32,905 bases of DNA, from NCBI GenBank assembly GCA_903872565.1, contig CAIQLG010000497.1, positions 1 through 32,905 on the forward strand, given 5' to 3'. The notes beneath the pieces are model-generated. The model was not told the DNA's origin. It saw only the letters and a list, made by a program, of their open reading frames with translations, and made no database searches. Positions 7,704 to 15,147 of the stretch are shown here, in pieces. Position 1 is the first letter of the stretch. Each line of letters starts with the position of its first letter. The position numbers and the translations under genes were made by a program. The stretch is from an uncultured Lentisphaerota bacterium (lineage in GTDB: Bacteria; Verrucomicrobiota; Lentisphaeria; Victivallales; GWF2-50-93).

Positions 7704-7827
7704 TTGAGCTGATTCCAAAATTCTGATTTGCAGTCAAACCCCGTTGGAGTTCACAACTTTAGTGTGCTTTTTATAGCCTCAATAAGACACGCTGAAGCCG
7801 TGAACTCCAACATTGAAATCAGCTCAA
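7704..7827. repeat. Large imperfect inverted repeat (hairpin element, copy 1)
   Basis: The spacer between pabBC and hdcA (7583-7856) holds nested inverted repeats. Outer arms TTGAGCTGATT (7704-7714) and AATCAGCTCAA (7817-7827) are perfect. Inner 24-nt arms at 7743-7766 and 7788-7811 pair at 20 positions, with GTTGGAGTTCAC opposite GTGAACTCCAAC perfect at the base and a 21-nt loop. The right inner arm recurs almost identically at 21924-21947, so this is a dispersed repeat, perhaps a REP-like or MITE-like element. Confidence 0.75.
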
Positions 7828-7828
7828 A

Positions 7829-7850
7829 GAGGCAATTTTGAAATTGCCTC
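7829..7850 (-). terminator. Probable terminator of the dnaG-deoC-pabBC operon
   Basis: A perfect 10-bp stem (GAGGCAATTT / AAATTGCCTC) with a 2-nt centre lies 6 nt beyond the pabBC stop, with TTT after it on the minus strand. The T-run is short, so termination may be partial. Its position after the last gene of the operon supports the call. Confidence 0.5.
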
Positions 7851-7856
7851 TGTTAT

Positions 7857-9803
7857 TCAAAATACTGAAACTTCACTTTTTCCTTCGGCACCACCTCTGA
7901 CGGAATTTCCAATAAGAATTTTGTCTGCGGAATGCAAATCTTCGATGTGAATAATTTTTTCTTCGGCATCAAGCTCTCTTATAGTTTTTGCTCTCCAAAT
8001 TCCGGGAAGGAGCCCTGAACTCAAGGGAGTTGTCCACCATTTACCATTTATTTTCAGGAAAATATTGCTTATGGCACCCTCGGTCAACTCATCTTTCTCA
8101 TTCATGAAGACCACTTCGTCAAAACCTTTTTCAATGGCTTCCTTGTATCTGTTGTCATAAAAAGCCCTGTTTGTGGTCTTGTGATGAAAAAATGGGTCTT
8201 TTGAGGAGGTTTTTTGACTGGAAACACATATTTTGATCTGCTTTCCCCCCCATCCTTTTTTTTCGAGAACTGCGAACTCCGCAGTGGCATTTCCGTTCTG
8301 CGAAATTCGCAGCCGCACCCTTGCAAAATTTGCAGATTCGGGAAACATAAGTTTTTCTAGGGAGTTTTCAACCTTTCCAAGGTTCCAGTGCCGACAAAAA
8401 TATTTCTGCGAATTTCCAGCTCTTTTCAAATGTTCCTCCAAATAATGGAATCCTGTTTCTCTTTCCCAAAGCATTGTTTCGATAACATCAAATACTGGTG
8501 GACGAAAGTTGACATAGTCCGATTTCAGAAGACATTCCGCCCATTCATCGCTTGGGTCGGAGTCAGCCACAATTCCACTGCCTACTCCAAATTCAGTTTT
8601 TTCACCTTCACAGATGAGAGTCCTTATAGCCACATTGAGGCAGAAATCGCCTTTGGGAGAGAAAGCTCCAATTGCACCGGTATATATTTTTCTCGGGCTT
8701 TTCTCGATGTAGTTTATTATTTCAACTGTGTTCACTTTTGGAGCACCAGTGATTGAAGCTGGGGGGAAAAGCGCCTTGAAAATTTCAAAGAGCCCCGGTA
8801 ATGCGTCAGTCTCAGGTTTTGCATCCATTGTAGCCACGGACGTGTCGGCCATGAACGCCCTCGGCATCCGCCTATGGAAAGGAGCTACGGCGAGACATGG
8901 GGTGGTGGCCACAGTCAATATTTCCAACAAAGGCTGACATGTTGTGAGGCCAGTTTCCTTTCTCATTTCTCCGCGAACTTCGCTGACCATCTGATGAACT
9001 GTCGGAAAAGTTCCCACTTTGAAGAGATATTCCGTCTTTACGCCAGTCGGAATGGAAATTTTTGCCAAGTCATTTCTGACCATATCTACAATCATCACAT
9101 TTTCGGCCTGGTTTTTCGGGTCGAGAGAAAGTTCCAGAGCCTTTTTAACATCGCCGTCAAAATCCGGCTCCCGCTTTGCTGTCCCCTTCATTGGCTTTGA
9201 AATCAGGGTTCTTCCGTTTTTTTCAATGAAAAGTTCTGGAGAAAGAGAAATTATTTTAAATTCTCCCGCATTTATAAAAGCCGAATATGGCACTGGATGA
9301 TTTTGAAAAAGGTATAGAAAATATTCTTCCGGAGATTCTATTTTTCCGGCGGAAACACGGAAAGTGTAGTTCACCTGATATGTGTCTCCTTCCCGGATAT
9401 GGTCAAGAACAGTCCGGACATTTTTTATATATTTGGAAGCACTGATCTCAGGCATAGTTTTGATTTTAGGAGGGGCGGATAATTCTACTTCCGGACAGAA
9501 TATCTCAGGCTTTTTCCGGTATGAGCAGAAATATGCAAGGGGGAAATCGGTGAGTTTCTTAACTTTCATCACTTTGTCGAATGCTGGTGAAGCCTCGTAG
9601 GAGATGAAACCTGTTACCCAGCATCCTTTGTCAAGCGCAGAATCAAGCCATTCAAAAACTCCTGGAATATCCTCCAGCCGTCTGATGTCTCGAATTTCCT
9701 CCGGCTCCGTAAAAAGACCCCATTCATCCGAATTCGGAAGCCTGCACACAGAACTGCCAGTTTTTTTGAGAAGGGGAAATTTTTTATCACAGGACAAATT
9801 CAT
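7857..9803 (-). CDS. pabBC: Aminodeoxychorismate synthase I / lyase fusion (PabB-PabC)
   Basis: A 648-residue fusion for p-aminobenzoate (folate) synthesis. The PabB part (about 1-435) makes 4-amino-4-deoxychorismate from chorismate with ammonia from a PabA partner. It has the nucleophilic Lys206 in PMKGT, the ENVMIVDMVRND motif, ITGAPK, TGAIGAF and GVGSGIVADSDP. The PabC part (about 438-648) releases pyruvate using PLP; Lys542 in HKTTNR is the likely Schiff-base lysine, followed by ELTEGAISNIF and SSGLLPG. Residues about 286-337 are an extra segment absent from normal PabB between the VHQMVSEVRGE strand and the FKALFPPASITGAPK motif. The ATG overlaps the deoC stop (ATGA). No pabA is in the window. 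Confidence 0.93.
   Translation of the reverse strand: MNLSCDKKFPLLKKTGSSVCRLPNSDEWGLFTEPEEIRDIRRLEDIPGVFEWLDSALDKGCWVTGFISYEASPAFDKVMKVKKLTDFPLAYFCSYRKKPEIFCPEVELSAPPKIKTMPEISASKYIKNVRTVLDHIREGDTYQVNYTFRVSAGKIESPEEYFLYLFQNHPVPYSAFINAGEFKIISLSPELFIEKNGRTLISKPMKGTAKREPDFDGDVKKALELSLDPKNQAENVMIVDMVRNDLAKISIPTGVKTEYLFKVGTFPTVHQMVSEVRGEMRKETGLTTCQPLLEILTVATTPCLAVAPFHRRMPRAFMADTSVATMDAKPETDALPGLFEIFKALFPPASITGAPKVNTVEIINYIEKSPRKIYTGAIGAFSPKGDFCLNVAIRTLICEGEKTEFGVGSGIVADSDPSDEWAECLLKSDYVNFRPPVFDVIETMLWERETGFHYLEEHLKRAGNSQKYFCRHWNLGKVENSLEKLMFPESANFARVRLRISQNGNATAEFAVLEKKGWGGKQIKICVSSQKTSSKDPFFHHKTTNRAFYDNRYKEAIEKGFDEVVFMNEKDELTEGAISNIFLKINGKWWTTPLSSGLLPGIWRAKTIRELDAEEKIIHIEDLHSADKILIGNSVRGGAEGKSEVSVF
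8793..8948. repeat. In-frame palindromic insertion inside pabB
   Basis: About 52 codons interrupt the PabB core without breaking the frame. The DNA is visibly more GC-rich than the flanks and forms a long imperfect inverted repeat: TGTAGCCAC (8829-8837) faces GTGGCCACA (8905-8913), with further pairing inside (GTGTCGGCC facing GGCGAGACA). The encoded peptide (TVATTPCLAVAPFHRRMPR and on) looks unlike any PabB sequence. This is the behaviour of palindromic coding repeats such as the Rickettsia RPEs. The exact edges are approximate. Confidence 0.6.
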
Positions 9804-10474
9804 GATGGTGATGCGGTTGTCTTTCCGGAAACTATTTCCACTCCTGCGCTTGTACCGATTCTTGCAGCTCCAAGGTTTATCATTTCCAGCGCCTGTCCGG
9901 TGGTTCTTATTCCACCTGCAGCCTTGACTTTACAGATTTCCCCAACTGTGGCAAGCATCAGTTTCACATCCTCAACTGTTGCTCCACCGGTTGAAAGACC
10001 TGTTGATGTTTTTACAAAATCAGCACCTGCCTTCATCGAGCATTTGCAGGCATCCACAATATTTTCCCTGGACAAGAGGCAGTTTTCAAAAATCACCTTT
10101 AGGATGCATTTTTCGCGGTGTATTATTTCTGCGAGAGTCCGGATTTCCCTAGTTATATATGTCCAATTGCCGGAAAGCGCCTCGCCTATGTTCATAACCA
10201 TGTCAATTTCATCGGCTCCATTGTTTAAACACCACTCTGTTTCATAGGATTTCACCTCGATCGGAGAAGCGCCAAGCGGGAATCCGACGACAGTGCAGAC
10301 CTTCACAGGAGTTTTTTCGAGCAATTTTGAGCAGAACGGAACCCAATACTGGTTGGCACAGACTGTCGCAAAACCAAATTTTTCCGCCTCCCCGCACAGT
10401 TTTTCAATTTGGATCTTAGTTGCACCCGCCTTCAGCAGAGTGTGATCAATATGCGATGCGATAATTTTGTTCAT
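9800..10474 (-). CDS. deoC: Deoxyribose-phosphate aldolase
   Basis: Class I aldolase that splits 2-deoxyribose-5-phosphate into glyceraldehyde-3-phosphate and acetaldehyde, in deoxynucleoside breakdown. The 224-residue protein has the Schiff-base Lys155 in DFVKTSTG, the relay Lys184 in KAAGGIRT, Asp91 in ADEIDMVMNIG, and the VVGFPLG phosphate-side motif. The start is the ATG at 10474, with AGGAG 7 nt upstream; the TTG two codons before is not needed. The gene sits 49 nt after dnaG and overlaps pabBC by ATGA. Other nucleoside catabolism genes are absent here. Confidence 0.95.
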   Translation of the reverse strand: MNKIIASHIDHTLLKAGATKIQIEKLCGEAEKFGFATVCANQYWVPFCSKLLEKTPVKVCTVVGFPLGASPIEVKSYETEWCLNNGADEIDMVMNIGEALSGNWTYITREIRTLAEIIHREKCILKVIFENCLLSRENIVDACKCSMKAGADFVKTSTGLSTGGATVEDVKLMLATVGEICKVKAAGGIRTTGQALEMINLGAARIGTSAGVEIVSGKTTASPS

Positions 10475-10523
10475 CAAATAAACTCCTAATTAACCGGAAC
10501 CATCTCTTTGTAAATATCTACAT

Positions 10524-12368
10524 TCAGGGCATACTTTTTATTTGCTTTATCTCTTCCATCAGCTTTCTGAATTCACGTGTCTTTTCTACAAAGGTGTTTT
10601 TCAACTCATCTTGCACGGGCTCTCCTTCGGAGTTCCTCATTTTTGCAATCAGATCATCAATAGTTGTCTTTAAGTATGTTTCTTTTATTCTGAGGACACA
10701 TTCTCGCACCGCCTTTTCCCTTTTATCTTCGGGTATGTCCTGGGGCTCGGTCAGGATTCTGCTCAATGGGGGATCCGCTTGTTCCGTCAACATCTCCTTG
10801 ACTGCTTCTGTGCTGAATTCCCATTCTCCGTTGAGAGTGAGTGAAATCACTTTTTCGAGTGCACGTCCCACTCCGGTTTTGCTTATCATTTCACTGCGCA
10901 GATTGTCGCTCAGATATTTGGCTACAGTTCCGTGAAGCAGCGAAAGTTCCAGCAATATTTCCTCGCCCTTCAACGCAGGGCTGGAAATTTGTTCCTCCAT
11001 GTTTTCCGCTTTTTCCCTGTCGTCCCTTCTGTATAATTCTCTTCTGCGATCACCGTCCTTGATGCTGTTCAATTCTCCGAAGACGGCACTTTCGGGAATT
11101 TTCAGTTTTCTGGCAAGCTCGGAACTGAAATGCAATCTGATGACTTGGCTTTCGATTTTTGCCAGATATGAAAGCACCTGTTTGACGACCGCGTCCCTGC
11201 CGAAAGGGTTTGATATGTCGTTTTTGGAACTGAAATGGTCAAAAATAAAGTCAAAAAAATCTACGGCGTCGGAAAATACATCGTGAATTCCATCGCTTCC
11301 ATGCTTTTCGAGCATCGAATCGGGATCTTCTTTTTCCGGAAATCTCAGAACCAAAATCTGAAAATTAAGTGGAAGAAGTATTTCTATGTTTCTCAGGGCC
11401 GCCTTGATTCCGGCCTCATCAGAATCCAGGGCGAGGAATATTTTTTCACAATATCTTCCCAATATTCTCGCCTGTTCCTCGGAAAATGCCGTTCCCATAG
11501 GAGCTACAGCCATTGGATAGAATGCCCTGTAAAATGCGATCACATCGAATTGTCCCTCGCAAATGATGGCGAATTTCTTGTCCTCTACTTCCTTGCGTGC
11601 CAAGTTCAGACCGTAGAGAAGGCGGTTCTTTTTGAAGATGGGAGTTTCCGGGCTGTTGATATATTTGCCTCCCTCAAAATTGGTTTCAACAGTCCTTGCA
11701 CTGAAACCCACAACCCTGTTCTGCTCGTCGCTCACAGGAAATATCAGGCGGTTCCGAAACCTGTCATAGACGGTACCGCTATTTTCATTTTTAATGAGCA
11801 GGCCGGCGGCCAATATCTCCTCCTCGTTGAATCCTTCGCCCTTGCAGAATTTGAGCGTCTCGTCGTATGAATCGGGTGCCGCTCCTATTTTGAACTGCTC
11901 TATTATTTCCTCCGGTATTTTTCTTTCAGCAACATATCCTCCCACTGCCGAGGATGGATTTTTGAGGAGGTTTCTGTTATACCATGTGGAAAGCAGGTCG
12001 TGCAGCTTGAAAAGACGGTCCTTGCCGACCCTGGATGTTTCAGGCGCATCGGACGGCCTGCGTCCTTTTTCGTATGTTATTGTAACTCCGGAGCGTTCTG
12101 CGAGAAAAAGAGCGGCCTCCCGGAAATCCATGTTCTCCTTCTCCATCACGAATCTGAACGCGTTTCCTCCCTTGCCGCATCCGAAGCAATGATAGACCTG
12201 GCGGTCGGGATTTATCATGAAAGACGGTGTTTTCTCCTGGTGGAAGGGGCAAAGTGCCTTGAGTCGGCCGCCCGCCTTCTTTACAGGTGTGTACAAGCCT
12301 ACAATGTCGGAGAGATCGCATCTTGCGAGTATTTCGTCAATGCATTCCCTGGTGATTATTCCGCTCAC
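10524..12368 (-). CDS. dnaG: DNA primase DnaG
   Basis: Synthesises RNA primers at the replication fork. The 614-residue protein has the N-terminal CHC2 zinc-binding domain (Cys40, His43, Cys61, Cys64 in CPFH and HCFGCGKGG) and the catalytic core with SARTVE-like motifs. The TOPRIM domain shows Glu271 in CEGQFD and Asp315/Asp317 in LALDSDEAG. A less conserved helical C-terminal region would contact DnaB. It starts with GTG, which overlaps the stop of the TPR lipoprotein gene (GTGA). The usual partner rpoD is not adjacent; instead dnaG lies upstream of deoC and pabBC in an apparent operon. Confidence 0.96.
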   Translation of the reverse strand: MSGIITRECIDEILARCDLSDIVGLYTPVKKAGGRLKALCPFHQEKTPSFMINPDRQVYHCFGCGKGGNAFRFVMEKENMDFREAALFLAERSGVTITYEKGRRPSDAPETSRVGKDRLFKLHDLLSTWYNRNLLKNPSSAVGGYVAERKIPEEIIEQFKIGAAPDSYDETLKFCKGEGFNEEEILAAGLLIKNENSGTVYDRFRNRLIFPVSDEQNRVVGFSARTVETNFEGGKYINSPETPIFKKNRLLYGLNLARKEVEDKKFAIICEGQFDVIAFYRAFYPMAVAPMGTAFSEEQARILGRYCEKIFLALDSDEAGIKAALRNIEILLPLNFQILVLRFPEKEDPDSMLEKHGSDGIHDVFSDAVDFFDFIFDHFSSKNDISNPFGRDAVVKQVLSYLAKIESQVIRLHFSSELARKLKIPESAVFGELNSIKDGDRRRELYRRDDREKAENMEEQISSPALKGEEILLELSLLHGTVAKYLSDNLRSEMISKTGVGRALEKVISLTLNGEWEFSTEAVKEMLTEQADPPLSRILTEPQDIPEDKREKAVRECVLRIKETYLKTTIDDLIAKMRNSEGEPVQDELKNTFVEKTREFRKLMEEIKQIKSMP

Positions 12369-13150
12369 TGCAGGCCTGAAATGGTCTTCATTCTTTTGTT
12401 CACTTCCGCCCTTTTGCCTTCCAACTCGGAATTTTTGAGTGTAGCCTCGATGTATTTCTGATAGAGCTTTATGGCCGTATCCTTCTTATTAAGATGTTTG
12501 TCGCACAGGATCGCCAAGTTTATGATTACAGAAGGATTTCCATTATTTTTTTTAAGTCCCTCAACAAGAATAGCATATGCTTTATCGTATTCGCCTTTTT
12601 TTACAAGTGCCATTCCTATTTCGTTGTATGGTTCCGGGCTGTTCGCATATCTCTCTCCACGCGCAAGAGCAGCATAGTATTTAATGGCATCGTCATATAG
12701 TCCGAGGACATTGCTTACTCTTCCGAGAAGCACAAGAACATTTTCGTTTCCCGGAGAAAGACTGAGCGCTGTCTTAAGAGGTCCCAATGCCTCGTCATAA
12801 TGTTCACCTCCGATGAGCATCCTGCCAAGATTGAATTGGGCCATGAAATTCTCCTTGTCAAGCTCCACCGCATTCTTCATTTCGTCGAGGGCGTTGTTTG
12901 CCTGTCCGCACTGTTCGAGTGCGAGTCCCAGCATAACCCTGGCGTTCGGGTCCTGGGGATAATATTTCACTGCCTTGTAGGCCTTCGCTTTAGCATCTTT
13001 CCAGTTTGCACCGGGACCTGCCGCCGCGTCTATCGCTTCTGTCACCATCACATCTCCGGGGAGCGGGGCCACTCTGCCACATGAGAAAAGAAGAATTGAA
13101 AGCATGGAAAAAGCGCCAACCAGCGAAATCAATATTTTTGAAATCCTCAT
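12365..13150 (-). CDS. TPR-repeat lipoprotein
   Basis: A 261-residue lipoprotein. The start at 13150 is chosen because AGGA lies 8 nt upstream, a promoter maps at 13226-13198 and a lipoprotein signal peptide follows directly (MRISKILISL, hydrophobic stretch, then LLFSC with Cys24 as the lipidated residue). The in-frame extension to 13216 would begin upstream of the predicted transcription start. The mature protein holds about five tetratricopeptide repeats (for example NARVMLGLALEQCGQANNAL, and ENVLVLLGRVSNVLGLYDDA), so it is probably a periplasm-facing scaffold at a membrane. It is coupled to dnaG by a GTGA overlap, which is a curious pairing. The precise partner is unknown. Confidence 0.85.
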   Translation of the reverse strand: MRISKILISLVGAFSMLSILLFSCGRVAPLPGDVMVTEAIDAAAGPGANWKDAKAKAYKAVKYYPQDPNARVMLGLALEQCGQANNALDEMKNAVELDKENFMAQFNLGRMLIGGEHYDEALGPLKTALSLSPGNENVLVLLGRVSNVLGLYDDAIKYYAALARGERYANSPEPYNEIGMALVKKGEYDKAYAILVEGLKKNNGNPSVIINLAILCDKHLNKKDTAIKLYQKYIEATLKNSELEGKRAEVNKRMKTISGLQ

Positions 13151-13197
13151 ATTTTTAATCCTATAGGATATTATCTGCGTAAAACCTTTAAAAAATA

Positions 13198-13226
13198 AAT
13201 ATAATGGTGTTTTCACATTATTTCAA
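13198..13226 (-). promoter_or_regulatory. Promoter of the TPR-dnaG-deoC-pabBC operon
   Basis: On the minus strand TTGAAA (13226-13221), a 17-nt spacer, then TATATT (13203-13198). It overlaps the last codons of the AbiEii gene and would start transcription near 13191, about 40 nt before the chosen ATG. A 12-bp perfect palindrome, ATCCTATAGGAT (13158-13169), lies in the leader and covers the Shine-Dalgarno sequence; it could be an operator. Confidence 0.55.
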
Positions 13227-13940
13227 CCTGGCAAATTCCGCGCGAAATTTCATTGAAAGACCTGCAATATTCTCTTTTTTAAGGTAATCACCCAACGAAT
13301 TTTCAATATCCTTATCAGCAATGTCCCTGATCTTCATTCTGATGAAATCATAGAACTCATCGAGTTCAGTACCTCTGAAATAATTCTCTTTACGGACAAG
13401 CTTTGAATAAGATGGTTTCTTGAGGCGTTCTTTCAAAGTCTTGATGTCCGGCTTGACTCCCATTGCAAGGTAAAACCAGATATCGTAAATATCCCTCATT
13501 AACCGTCGTTCATTCCAGGCAGCCATTTTGTTTGCAAGGGCTACAGAATATTCGACAACAGGAATCAAGCGCGGCTGGAGGTTGAATTTAATCGCAAGTT
13601 CCTTGTTGGAAATTATTTGTACTGGCACCTTCATGGCAACCTTCGCTTCGATTTGGATGGAGGCATCATTCACCTTGAGGACGACGCGCAGGCATTTTGA
13701 ATTTAGAGAGTATTCTATTTTTGCACCTTCTATTTCTTTGAGAGCAGAAATGACATCTTCAACAATATCATTCTTCGACTTGAATGGCGTGAAAACATAG
13801 TCCAGATCGTTTGTCAAGCGTTCACAGCCGAGAATTCTCAACCCCATTCCTCCGCGCAGGACGGCATTCCTGTCAAACTTTCTTGCAAACAGATCCATCA
13901 CCCTTGCAAGCAGAGCTTCTTCCTTTATCATATTTTCCAT
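13218..13940 (-). CDS. abiEii: AbiEii-type nucleotidyltransferase toxin
   Basis: A 240-residue toxin-like protein of the AbiEii / nucleotidyltransferase superfamily, paired with AbiEi in type IV toxin-antitoxin and abortive-infection systems. The nucleotidyltransferase core motif is visible as LRGGMGLRI (residues 28-36) followed by TNDLDY with Asp45 and Asp47 as metal ligands. The later family motif is seen as ANKMAAWNERRLMRDIYDIW. The Ser/Thr that usually follows the GG is Met here (GGMG), which might weaken nucleotide binding. It overlaps the antitoxin gene by 13 nt. Known members modify tRNA acceptor ends or similar targets; the target here is unknown. Confidence 0.85.
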   Translation of the reverse strand: MENMIKEEALLARVMDLFARKFDRNAVLRGGMGLRILGCERLTNDLDYVFTPFKSKNDIVEDVISALKEIEGAKIEYSLNSKCLRVVLKVNDASIQIEAKVAMKVPVQIISNKELAIKFNLQPRLIPVVEYSVALANKMAAWNERRLMRDIYDIWFYLAMGVKPDIKTLKERLKKPSYSKLVRKENYFRGTELDEFYDFIRMKIRDIADKDIENSLGDYLKKENIAGLSMKFRAEFARLK

Positions 13941-14524
13941 ATTCTCCTGAAGAAAGAAACAAAATTCCGGTCATATTTATCGAGATAGCCGGAAATGACA
14001 TTTGAATTTAGTCCTCCAGTATTTACATCGCTCTCCGGATCGAATGAAAATCTTCTGCCCTTGAAATAGAAATAGCAAACATCAAGGAAAGCCTTTTCAA
14101 CTGTAGCAACCTTTATCCCGTCAATGGTCTCGAACCCAAAATAAAGACCCGTTCTTATGCTGAGGTGCTCAATTATGCCTGTTTCACATTCGTAAGTTCT
14201 CGGTCTTCCGATTTTAACCGCCTGGATTCTGCGCATTGGAACGGAACCTATTATGGCTTTCGATGCCAGCACTGTCCCTGTAGAAATGTATGAATCAGGA
14301 TTAATGCGCACGCTTATGATCTCGAGTGCAGTTCCTGGGAGGGCATAGATTCCGCGCTTAACTCTGATCAGCACCTTTTCCTTTACGGCTGACTCGAGTT
14401 TTTTGAAAAGCGCAGCTTCGCTCTGTCCTCCGAAAACGACCTTAAGATCCGGCATGGTTATCACGCCATCTAGCTCAGTGGCCCATTTCTCAATATTTTT
14501 GACATCTTTTGATTTCATTGACAT
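13928..14524 (-). CDS. abiEi: AbiEi-type antitoxin / transcriptional regulator
   Basis: A 198-residue partner of the downstream toxin gene. The N-terminal part (about 8-65) fits a winged helix (VITMPDLKVVFGG, ALFKKLESAVKEKVLIRVKRGIYAL), as in AbiEi antitoxins. The C-terminal domain carries the SYISTGTVLASKAIIG and VATVEKAFLDVCYF segments typical of AbiEi_4-type proteins. AbiEi proteins neutralise AbiEii without stable binding and repress their own promoter. A palindrome lies directly upstream. No Shine-Dalgarno sequence precedes the ATG at 14524, and a second ATG lies at 14518; the message may be leaderless. Confidence 0.85.
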   Translation of the reverse strand: MSMKSKDVKNIEKWATELDGVITMPDLKVVFGGQSEAALFKKLESAVKEKVLIRVKRGIYALPGTALEIISVRINPDSYISTGTVLASKAIIGSVPMRRIQAVKIGRPRTYECETGIIEHLSIRTGLYFGFETIDGIKVATVEKAFLDVCYFYFKGRRFSFDPESDVNTGGLNSNVISGYLDKYDRNFVSFFRRIWKI

Positions 14525-14526
14525 TT

Positions 14527-14554
14527 ACTATAATATTATTATAGTTATTGTCAA
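14527..14554 (-). promoter_or_regulatory. AbiE promoter with overlapping palindromic operator
   Basis: TTGACA (14554-14549) and TATAGT (14532-14527) are spaced by 16 nt on the minus strand. The perfect inverted repeat CTATAATA-T-TATTATAG (14528-14544) covers the spacer and the -10 element. Transcription would begin near 14520, at or just inside the first ATG, which fits a leaderless message. The layout fits autorepression by AbiEi. Confidence 0.55.
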
Positions 14555-14654
14555 TATACCGATTGCAGAATTTGCACATTTCTTTAGTTTTCATAATTCA
14601 TAAGTTTCATTAGCATATATAGTTTTTCAGAAAAACTACATTCCATAAATATTT

Positions 14655-14813
14655 CGCCCTGAAGGTGGCGAAGGAATCAAAACCGAGGATATTTTCCTCA
14701 GCCCCATCAGGGCGGTAACAATTTGTTACATTTCTCCTTGGGTTGAAACTCAAGGCTTTATGAAACTCTGCCGCCTTCGGGGCAGAAATAAAATATTTTC
14801 AAGTTGAAAATAT
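14655..14813. repeat. Multi-hairpin intergenic element
   Basis: This 160-bp stretch contains a series of inverted repeats. CGCCCTGA (14655-14662) faces TCAGGGCG (14707-14714). Inside and after it come GAGGA-TATTT-TCCTC (14685-14699), GTAACA-ATT-TGTTAC (14715-14729), CCTTG/CAAGG (14736-14755), a CTGCC/GGCAG stem near 14768-14784, and the 21-nt ATATTTTCAA-G-TTGAAAATAT (14793-14813). It lies upstream of the AbiE pair in a 600-bp gene-poor region and is either a dispersed repeat or a structured RNA locus. I see no gene in 14545-14654. Confidence 0.6.
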
Positions 14814-14814
14814 A

Positions 14815-15069
14815 AAACCCCAGCTTAACGCTTACCATTATTTTAAATATCTGGTCAAAGGGCTTGACGGTGAAAAGTTAGGAAGGCAGCGGGAATCCTT
14901 AAATAGAAACTCCCTGCAGTTTGACATTCCGTTTTACGGCTTCCGTCTCCTCAACTGTCTGGTGGGCGACTATAGATTCCACAGGTACGACACGATAGCC
15001 TATGACAAGACTGGAGACAGACTTGTTTTCACCAATAGGAACCAACAGGTATCCATTACAAGTAAATAA
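14815..15069 (+). pseudogene. Possible C-terminal gene fragment
   Basis: An open frame of about 85 codons without a good start ends at TAA 15067-15069. Its last 50 residues read like a genuine protein tail (LQFDIPFYGFRLLNCLVGDY, then RFHRYDTIAYDKTG and DRLVFTNRNQQVSITSK), with alternating beta-like residues. The frame continues upstream into the hairpin element with no ATG, so the 5' part is probably lost. The family is not recognised. Alternatively the frame is fortuitous; the overlapping antisense frame is less protein-like. Confidence 0.3.
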
Positions 15070-15147
15070 CCATAATATATGTATTACTATTTGATTTTGA
15101 CGGGATGTGAATAATTGTATTGAGGATAAAAAAGGCTGTATGTGTGA

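Noticed and set aside
13151-13216. N-terminal extension of the TPR lipoprotein to 13216
   Set aside because: The predicted transcription start lies near 13191, the lipoprotein signal peptide begins at 13150, and a ribosome binding site precedes 13150.
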